This document shows positions 56,444 through 64,000 of a DNA stretch of 64,000 bases, in pieces. The translations under genes and the position numbers were made by a program. The stretch covers positions 868,001 through 932,000 of the forward strand of contig VWND01000001.1 in NCBI GenBank assembly GCA_009599575.1, written 5' to 3'. This DNA comes from Blumeriella jaapii (lineage: Eukaryota > Ascomycota > Leotiomycetes > Helotiales > Drepanopezizaceae). Each line of letters starts with the position of its first letter. Within the stretch, counting starts at the first letter, position 1. The notes beneath the pieces are model-generated. The model ran no database searches. It saw nothing but the letters and a program-made list of their open reading frames with translations, and was not told where the DNA came from.

Positions 56444-59400
56444 ATGCAACCCCTAAACCCTTTCCTGAGTGCCTTTTTCAAGAGCGCAGTACCCTCCCAG
56501 TGTACCCCCGTCCATCATCATGTAGGCGCCCCAGGGCTGTCTTGCGCGTCGCTCTACGTGAGCTGACTCGGTCTTTAGATCTTGCTCGTACCTACGACTG
56601 AGGTTCTCCTTACCTCCCGCGACCGCGAGTCTGGTGTCCTATACGCAGATCTAGCCGGATCGGAGGAATTCCTGGGTAGTCATGTCTTGCGAGTACCAGC
56701 CAACCATGCTACCGCGGGAGGGAAGGATGCGCCGAACATGCGAGAGAGCCGGGGGAAGGCAAAGCAGTATACCACGATCAATGGCCGAACGGTAGTGATA
56801 AAGGATGCATACATCTACAGCAACAAGGGTTGGTCTCTCGACTTGAGATGAAAGCACAAGCTGATGTGGTCTAATAGGATTCAAAACTCTCAGCCAGGCG
56901 CAGCTCTTGACCGAGACTCTTTGGTACCCGGATTCGTTGGAACCGAGACAATGGCTGATATACTACATTTCGAGGCCTTTGCTGGGCATATTCGAGGAGA
57001 TCAAAATCCCAGCTGCGATAATACCCAGACCCATTCAGAGTGGCAGCAGGCCAGCTTTACCGTCGCAGTCAGCATCCCTCGCAGACCCGCCTACATCACA
57101 AGACAATCTGCCGAAGAAGAAGGACATCAATACTTTCAATGAATTGCTGAACAGTTTCCCAATGATCGCAAGGCAAATGCAACCAGGTCTCGACAAGTTG
57201 TTCAAGGAGTTCAACACGGTGTTCGATAGGCCGCTGCCTCCACCACCCTCTGCGGATTTCATACCAGATCCCTTGCCAGAGGGACCAATCGCAAAGGCAA
57301 TAAAACACGCGCGATCAAATAGTTCTAGCTCGGTACCGGCAGTGCGGTCGAATGGCCATACAAGTCGGCGAGACATGGAAGATCTCATCGCCGAGGACGA
57401 TGAGGATGTGATGCGAGGAGCTTTGGAAACCGCCGTAACGTCTGCCATCGATCTCTTCCAGATGGTTGACAAGCAACAATTGTCCTTACTGGGTGCCACC
57501 ACGGATCTCACCGGACCTGTAGTAGAGCGTCTAATCGAGAGATATGTGGCCGAGCAAGTACACGACACTGTACTGTATCCACGATTGTGTGCCATGAGGC
57601 GGCCCGAGGATATGGAACTGGAATCAAAAATCCGACAAATGGAGTTCGTAGACATCTCGCAAGTTGGAATCCTCATTCAGGGCGGTCGAAAGGGAAAACA
57701 AGAATTGACGCTAAGGCTGGGCCGGGCCGTAGAGGAATTCCGGAAGCTAACGGCTGCGGGAAGTCCGCAAGAGATGATGGACATCTTATTATCGACATTG
57801 AAGACTGTGACTCAGTTGACGGATGCTCCAAAACCTGCTACCGATGGCGAGGCCCCATCTTCCGAGAAGCCCAGCCTTGTTCTAACGATTAATGCCGATA
57901 CGCTTGTGTCACTGCTCCTGATTGTCGTGATCAGGTCACAGGTCAAACACCTTCAGGCTCGCTTATTGTACATGCGCCACTTTATATTCATCGACGATGT
58001 CGAGAGTGGAGAGATGGGTTATGCGCTTAGTACCTTGGAAGCTGTTCTCTCATACCTGGCGAGAGACTCGGGAGGTTTGCGGAAAGCGAGCCGCCGGAAC
58101 CACAAATTATGGCAAGCTACGAAAAATGGGGAAGTCAAGGAGATTATTAATATCATGGAGCCAGAAAAGGACTCCTTTTCGGATGAGGAAGAATCGAACG
58201 AGGCGATTGCTGACGGTGTGGTCGATGGAGCCGCCCCTTGGAACGTGTCGAATGGCCAATCACGGCGAGGCTCTTCGAGGTCAAGTGGATCTGCTCGATT
58301 CTCGCAAGCTTCAACCCTTAACCACGTATTCCCGTTCCAGATAAGTCAAGAGATGGAAGAGCAGCAGCCCCTTCCTCCTCTGCGAAAGCCCAAATCGGTC
58401 ACTATGGATACGCGCAGTATGTCGAGCAGCTCGGAGACGTCATTTCGTTCAAGAGCAACAACAATCGACTCCATGAGTAGTGGTATCGAAGGCGATACCT
58501 CAATCGAACGGCTCGCACAGACCGAAGATTCGCTTGGAGAGTCTGTGCCGATGATGGCAATTCAAAACGAACGGCCGGAAGCCTTGAAATACTTGCTGAC
58601 CCTGCGCAATTACTTCCCACTGGAGACTATTCTTCAGGATACAAATAATGAGGGCACAACGCTACTCAGTGCGGCCGTTCAGCTGGGACGTACAGAGATT
58701 ATCGATGTCATATTAGAATTTGTCTACCAAGCTAGATCCGAAGAAATTGTGGTAAAGTATATGTCGAAGCAGGACATCAGGGGCCGAAGCGTTGCCCATT
58801 ACCTGTTCAATGCCCCAACGCTCATTCCCAGAGTCGGGCGGCTTTTGCCGTGGCGGCAGAAAGACAAGAACGGGCACACCTTTGTTTGCTCTCTGCCGTT
58901 CATACGATCACGGGAACTACAGGGAAATGGTCGAAGCTGGATTGACGATGGCCATGAGTTCACAAGGAGATGGTCAGCCCTTACACCTGGATGACCACAT
59001 TGATACCAAAGGAAATACCCTTCTGCACATAGTTAACGACCCTCAAGTAGCGCTTCGAATTCTGCTTCACTGCGATTCAGACGTCAACGCTACCAATGAC
59101 AAAAAATTCACGCCACTAATGGTTGCAAGTAAATATGGACGACTAGACATGGTTCGGGCACTGTTGGGGATCCTAGAGTAGACTTCTTCGCCAAGGAACT
59201 TCGAGGACTGACTGCGGTTGAGCTGGCCAAGGACGACGACGTGCGCAATCGGATCGATGACTTGATTCTCTTCGCTGGACAGCCTTCGGCCGACGGACGG
59301 ATCACAGCTGTTGTCCGTTCTTTTTTCGTCGAAGATGCGACGATCCGTCTCGTAGTCAAATCTGGGGCGCCATCTGTCAATCAGAGCTTCACGGTAACGA

Positions 59401-60515
59401 CTTGTCGACGCTCCCTTGCCGATTTCGAGCATTTGGCGAAACTCCTCGCGCTCGAGAACCCGGCGTCGTGGCTCCCTTCCTTATCAGGGTTGCGGTCGCC
59501 TTTTCAGCTACCCTCGAAACCATCGCGAGCTGTGTTGAGAGACATTCAGATCAAACTTGATAGTTTCTTGAAGATACTGCTAGCACATTCGACATTCTCC
59601 ACTCATGAGATGCTCTGGGAATTCTTCCTCGTGCCCGACATTCAAGCGGACATGATGGAACAGCGAAGCAACTTGAAAGCCGAAGCTCGGATCGAAACTG
59701 TGAGAGAGGAGTATGAGCCGGTAGAAGAGATCCGAGATGTGGAGCGGTTCGTCGATCATGCTAGGGAGATGGTCCGCAGTGTGAACTACTCTACCAAGAG
59801 CGTCGCACGGAGAGCCAACACGGTGCAAGCTGCCACCACCGGTAAGATCTCTACACCCCGGTCCCCAAGTCATCACTAAAACTGCCAGATCTCTATGATG
59901 CTTGGAGCCTCGCATCACGAGCAGTCTCTACCCTCGAAGGCCTCCCCTCGACTCACACCTCAGCTCTGGCAGCCTACGTGCAATGCCTCACTCTCCACAT
60001 CAGCTTACACGGCATTCCACGCCACCATCCTCTCCATCCACAGCACTATCATCGCCATGCTCCTCTCCCTGTCCCGGCCTACATCCCTCATCTCCTCCAT
60101 AGTCTCCTCCCGCAAAGCCATCGAGCGCAACTTCAACTCCCTCTCCCGCTCTACCCGCTGGCCGCTCGGCCTCTTGGACGAGACGCGCCAGCGCCTGAAC
60201 GAAGAGAAAGAGGACAAGATGCGCCGCACGAAAGCGGAAGCCGACGAGCTTGGCCGCGAGCTGCGCTACACGCAGCAGGTCGTCGCGGGGGAACTGGCCG
60301 GCTGGCAGGATCTGCACGAAAAGATGGGCAGGAAGGCTATCAGGGATTTGGCGCGCGGGATGCTGGTTAGGGAGCGGACCACGCTGGAAGGCATGAGGCG
60401 CGCGCTGAGAAAGTTGAGCATTGCTCGTCCTGTTAGGAGCCCGCATGTGCCGGGGGTCATGGGCGCGGAGGTGGAGGTCAACGGGGGGTCGTCGAGTAGC
60501 ATCGCGGCTCCGTGA
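56444..60515 (+). CDS. VPS9 / ankyrin / PX domain protein (Rab5-type GEF), with three frame breaks
   Basis: Exons 56444-56521, 56579-56828, 56878-59841 and 59889-60515; introns 57, 49 and 47 nt. The start MQPLNPFLSAFFKSAVPSQC fits the fungal family. Intact length is about 1300 aa. The N-terminal domain (VPTTEVLLTSRDRESG; GRTVVIKDAYIYSNKG) precedes the VPS9 domain at about 280-490, with the core LTINADTLVSLLLIVVIRS. Ankyrin repeats span about 660-880 (NEGTTLLSAAVQLGRTEIID; DTKGNTLLHIVNDPQVAL). A PX domain covers about 915-1030 (ITAVVRSFFVEDATIRLVVK) and a helical, BAR-like tail follows. VPS9 domains activate Rab5/Ypt51 GTPases; PX binds phosphoinositides on endosomes. The frame breaks at 58874-58880 (CA repeat), 59166-59169 (four G, five needed) and about 59985-60002. 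Confidence 0.85.
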
Positions 60516-63500
60516 TTGATGACCGCGAAGGGGTGAAAGGGAGGCTGAAGATTGCGCGTGATATTGTAGTTGGATAATGGCGAATAGCGCGATAGCTCTT
60601 CATTGCTGGCGCTGGCGTTTGGGCGGCAAGAGAGCTGGGAGTTACTGGGATGGATGGATGGATGGATGGATGGATGGATACGATAGCGGGCGGGGGGCGT
60701 GGGCGTAATCTTTCTTGGTTTCTCTCGGATCTCCTCGCAAGAGGGGGCGTCAGGTTCCATTGTGCTGCAGTGCATACCTAGAGTAGAGAAAGGAAACGAA
60801 AGAGTGCGGTGAGTTCTTCTCGAGCTTATGCGCTTTCTTTTCAGATGTACCATCCCACCTACGGTGCCCACGATGTTAGCCTTCCAGGCTTGGAAGTGAG
60901 AAGAAGAAGAAGAAGAAGGCCAGGTGAATGAGTGAATGAATGAATGGTACACCTCTACTCGAGGAGGAGACCTCCTCCACCTGGACCTCTCGCTGTCTGC
61001 CTGCCCGCACTCCTTCTCCTTCCGTGACTCACAGCCGATTCACCCCCCCTGGTGTTTTGACTCGGCTCGCTTGCGGGGTGGAGAAGGGAGCCTCGGCGAC
61101 GTCTGTATAAAGAGAGCGTGGAGCGTCCCTGGAGAATGTCGGCCATCGACGGCTCTTTTCCCACGCACATCGATCTAAGGGGAGGAGATGCTCGCTCGCT
61201 CGCTTTGGATCGCTGGCACGGCTTCCACTCCGCAGGACGAGGAGAACGCGTCTCGTGCGCGCGAGCACCGAAGGACCGTGGCTAGGATCGTCGTGGAGGC
61301 AGGCGGCTTTTGCGCCCATGGTGGCACGGGAGGAAGTGACGGTGGGAATCGCGGTGATGGTGTTATTTACTATCCCCTTTTTTCGTTGCCGGCCCTTTGC
61401 CTTGTGGATGGTGGCACGTCGGGTTGCGTAGCTGCTGTGTGGGTTTTCGCTAGGGGGGGGGGGGGGACGAGACGGAGGAAAGATGCTTTTCTTCCCAGTT
61501 TGGATACGACGTGCGGGCTGCGTTTCGTTCCACCTTCGGTCTGTTGGCATTCTGTGTTCAGACTTTTTTTCAGCTGGGAATGGGGGATAGACATACATGT
61601 GTATATGTATGTACATATACATCATAAGAGAGGTACTGCACATACCTTGCCCTCCTTCTATGGCTATGAGGTGGTGTGAGTCTATATGTCAGTCGCGTTT
61701 TGGATACAGTCTGTCGCCTCAGCAACTTGATCCAGAAGTAGCGGAAGAACAGCCGTCAGCCGTCTTTGCTCCCTGACATCGGCGAGACTCTGTTCCTGCT
61801 TCGAGACTGTGAGACTAAGCTCCTCGGATCGGAACGACTTGTACAGCAAACCTCTGCCCTCCTGAGCTTCGGTGTACGTGGACTCCAGCACAAATGCGAG
61901 TGCCATCTTGCCAGAGAGCGCCAGCAGAACTCTACTGCTTGGCCACTACCATGGTCTTGTTCTGGTGACCGTGGGCTTTCCAGCTTGGACGTTCAAGCCT
62001 TTTATGAAGCAGCGGCGTTGTTGCACCATTGTAAAGCAAGCCGATTAAACGACAGCAAGAGTCTCCTTGACAATGTCCAAGCTCGCCGTATGCTGAGTCT
62101 CATCGTACATAAACAGACATGGGATAATGGTGTTGTCCCAAGAACGAAGAGAAAAAACGAGCTTTCCTCAGTTACCACGACTGCTATCCCGCTATCCATA
62201 CCCTTCTTGCTTACTATAGAAGCAGGCAGGCAAAGGGCACCACATGGGCGGAGCCACGAGCAGTGTTTGCTTTCGTTATCAAGCCAAGCAGGTGAAGGAA
62301 GAACATCGGGACTTGTATAGGTCAAGATCTCCCGTTACCGAGTTAGGGGTTAGCGCGATGGGGAATCGAAAGAGCGGCGCTGTCCCAAACCGCCATGTCT
62401 CTTTCCCCATGGGTGTTGAGCAGAATTCCACTTCCAGCCAGCTGATATGGGATGTGATCTTGTCTTGACACTTGCATGCGGAGTCACCGACGATGGTCAA
62501 CCGAGGTTTCTGAGCGCCGAACTCGATCTGTAAAGCTCGGCGGCCGATGGGATCCCTAAGGAAGTCTGGCACGGATTCAAGGTACTGTTTACCCGGCAGG
62601 GTGGGTCAGAATCAGAAGATTGCCTTGGCAAGCTGCTTGTGATAGTGCGCGTCAGGCGGTCCAGACGGGAGGATTGGCTGTTTTGCCAGATTGGAACAGT
62701 AGCTTTTGCTAGAAGCGGCTGCCTGTATTGATGAAGAATCGTGAAGCGAAAGGAGAACAGTATGGTGTGTTAGTACAAGTGACTTTTTTGACAGCCATTA
62801 AGGATTTGAGAGCAGTATATCCTTGACTAGAACTGCTATTTGTGAAAGCAGTTTACATGAGCAACGTCCGAATCGCAGATATCAGCGAGTATTTAGCATA
62901 AATTCTGCCCGACGAAGATCAACGGCGATGATGATGATGATATTATTTAAGATCAACGGCAAGACGGCTAGCGGACTAGATAGATATCAACACACAGGTC
63001 TTCTTCCAGGAGTTCCTTTCCCTCCACGGCGTATTCTTATCGCTGACAGAACATAAACCCATTTTGCTCTCTTGCAAATTTCCTTGAATGCAGACATAGC
63101 CAAGAGCAGTAGAATAGATCAGATAAGCCTGCTCCCTACAGCAGCCGAGCATCTCCTAGCGCTTTGGTGACTCCAAAAGGACTGACTAGTCATCCCCGCG
63201 ATGATGTCTATAAAAGAAAACAGTGGCCTATTCAAACCACACCAACCTCTGAGTGGCGGTGGAGCCGAATCCTATGGAAGGATACAATCTCTCGTCAAGA
63301 TGCATTTGCAGCGTGGAGGAATTGTAAGCTTCTTCAACTCACTCGCATGCCTCTTGAGGCTACTAAGATCACAAGCTGGCTTAGATATCTCCTCCTTCCT
63401 TCCCACCGGCGTGTGTTGTCATATATACAAGCACTGTCATTTGCCTACGCAAACTTGTCGGGAATTTCGTGATTCACACTTCGACATCTGCTGTGTCCCA

Positions 63501-64000
63501 CAGCTGCTCTACAGAGAGTTGCGAGCAAAGGAAGGGCCGTGGAGAGCGGTGGGAAATAATAATAACGTAGTTTACGTATGTAGTAGCTGTGGTCTGGAAG
63601 TTCTTTTGAATAGCAGGCAATTGGCAACGCTTTCGCTCGTGTATATAGATGGCTTGGAACATGCAGAAGGAGATTAGGGTAGGAGGAGTAAAGTGATCAG
63701 ATTCAGAAATCGATACCTAAATGCACTACAGAAATGGGTGGTAGATAGGTTACTAAACAAATACAACGGCGTACTGCACTGCAAAGTATAGATTCACATT
63801 TTGCACAACAGTAACTCAGGTTAAAAACGTGAATGGGATAACGAGAATTAACGACAATCTTGCAACCGTGATCCCCTGGGTTTGTGAAATGTAACAGCAA
63901 AAGCCATGTTCAGACGTTTCCAGCTGTAAAAGTGCTGTCATACATCCTGAAAAGCTCTGGGGCCGAGAATGATTCTGCCGCTCTTTACCGCTCGTAGCTC
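60516..64000. other. Right end of window, no supported gene
   Basis: It contains a GGAT tetranucleotide run, a 14-nt G run (61453-61466) and short TATGTA repeats (61597-61622). Minus-strand frames at 61682-61906 (VREQRRLTAVLPLLLDQVAE) and 62279-62572 (PDFLRDPIGRRALQIEFGAQ) have protein-like composition and may be exons or relics of one gene, but I could not join them or name the family. 62.8-64 kb is A/T-richer without a gene. Confidence 0.5.
60648..60679. repeat. (GGAT)n tetranucleotide microsatellite
   Basis: About eight uninterrupted GGAT units lie 130 bp downstream of the VPS9 gene. Confidence 0.93.

Noticed and set aside
1..64000. CRISPR arrays, prokaryotic operons, defence islands, secondary-metabolite core genes
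   Set aside because: The window is eukaryotic; no regularly spaced repeat-spacer array was seen and no PKS, NRPS or terpene synthase motifs. The isolated cupin gene does not make a cluster.

Overview
This window is nuclear DNA from a filamentous ascomycete (Pezizomycotina). The signs are short spliceosomal introns (45-120 nt, GT..AG, often with a CTAAC/CTGAC-like branch site), genes on both strands without operons, fungal families (an Hmt1-type ABC half-transporter, Tma20, Sgt2, Tim44, a mitochondrial uS11 protein, a VPS9/ankyrin/PX protein), and a Ty1/Copia remnant whose stop codons look like repeat-induced point mutation (RIP). A Sordariomycete or Leotiomycete is my guess; the sequence does not settle the class.

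Layout. Positions 1-4.0 kb are a gene-free, microsatellite- and minisatellite-rich stretch. 4-19 kb hold lineage-type genes of unknown function: a frameshifted disordered protein, a cupin/membrane protein, a protein opening with a Ser-Asp run and a WSII motif, a disordered protein whose internal start makes an N-myristoylation signal (MGCFKSK), and an Ala-rich protein. 20-28 kb hold a secreted Cys-rich membrane protein, an I78-type peptidase inhibitor, tma20 and sgt2, interrupted by a 256-nt pure-pyrimidine tract. 28.7-33.1 kb is a 12-exon hmt1-like ABC transporter with unresolved tail exons. 33-38 kb and 41.7-47 kb are gene-poor; the second contains the decayed Copia element. 38-41.7 kb is a 1099-aa protein with a Gly/Met/Asn-rich prion-like tail. 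47-60.5 kb is a dense block of conserved genes: ola1, a PPPDE (DeSI-like) protein, mitochondrial uS11, tim44, an HpPgdA-like polysaccharide deacetylase and a VPS9-ankyrin-PX protein. 60.5-64 kb shows nothing I can call.

How the genes relate. There is no biosynthetic cluster or defence system that I can defend. Functional themes are mitochondrial biogenesis (tim44 and uS11m share a 238-bp divergent promoter), translation (tma20, ola1), tail-anchored-protein targeting (sgt2), vacuolar metal/thiol transport (hmt1) and endosomal Rab activation (VPS9 protein).

A cross-cutting observation is that four otherwise intact genes contain one to three small indels that break the frame, several of them beside short homopolymers. 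Most likely the assembly has residual indel errors. Exon boundaries were derived by eye from splice sites, reading phase and family knowledge; no similarity search was possible.
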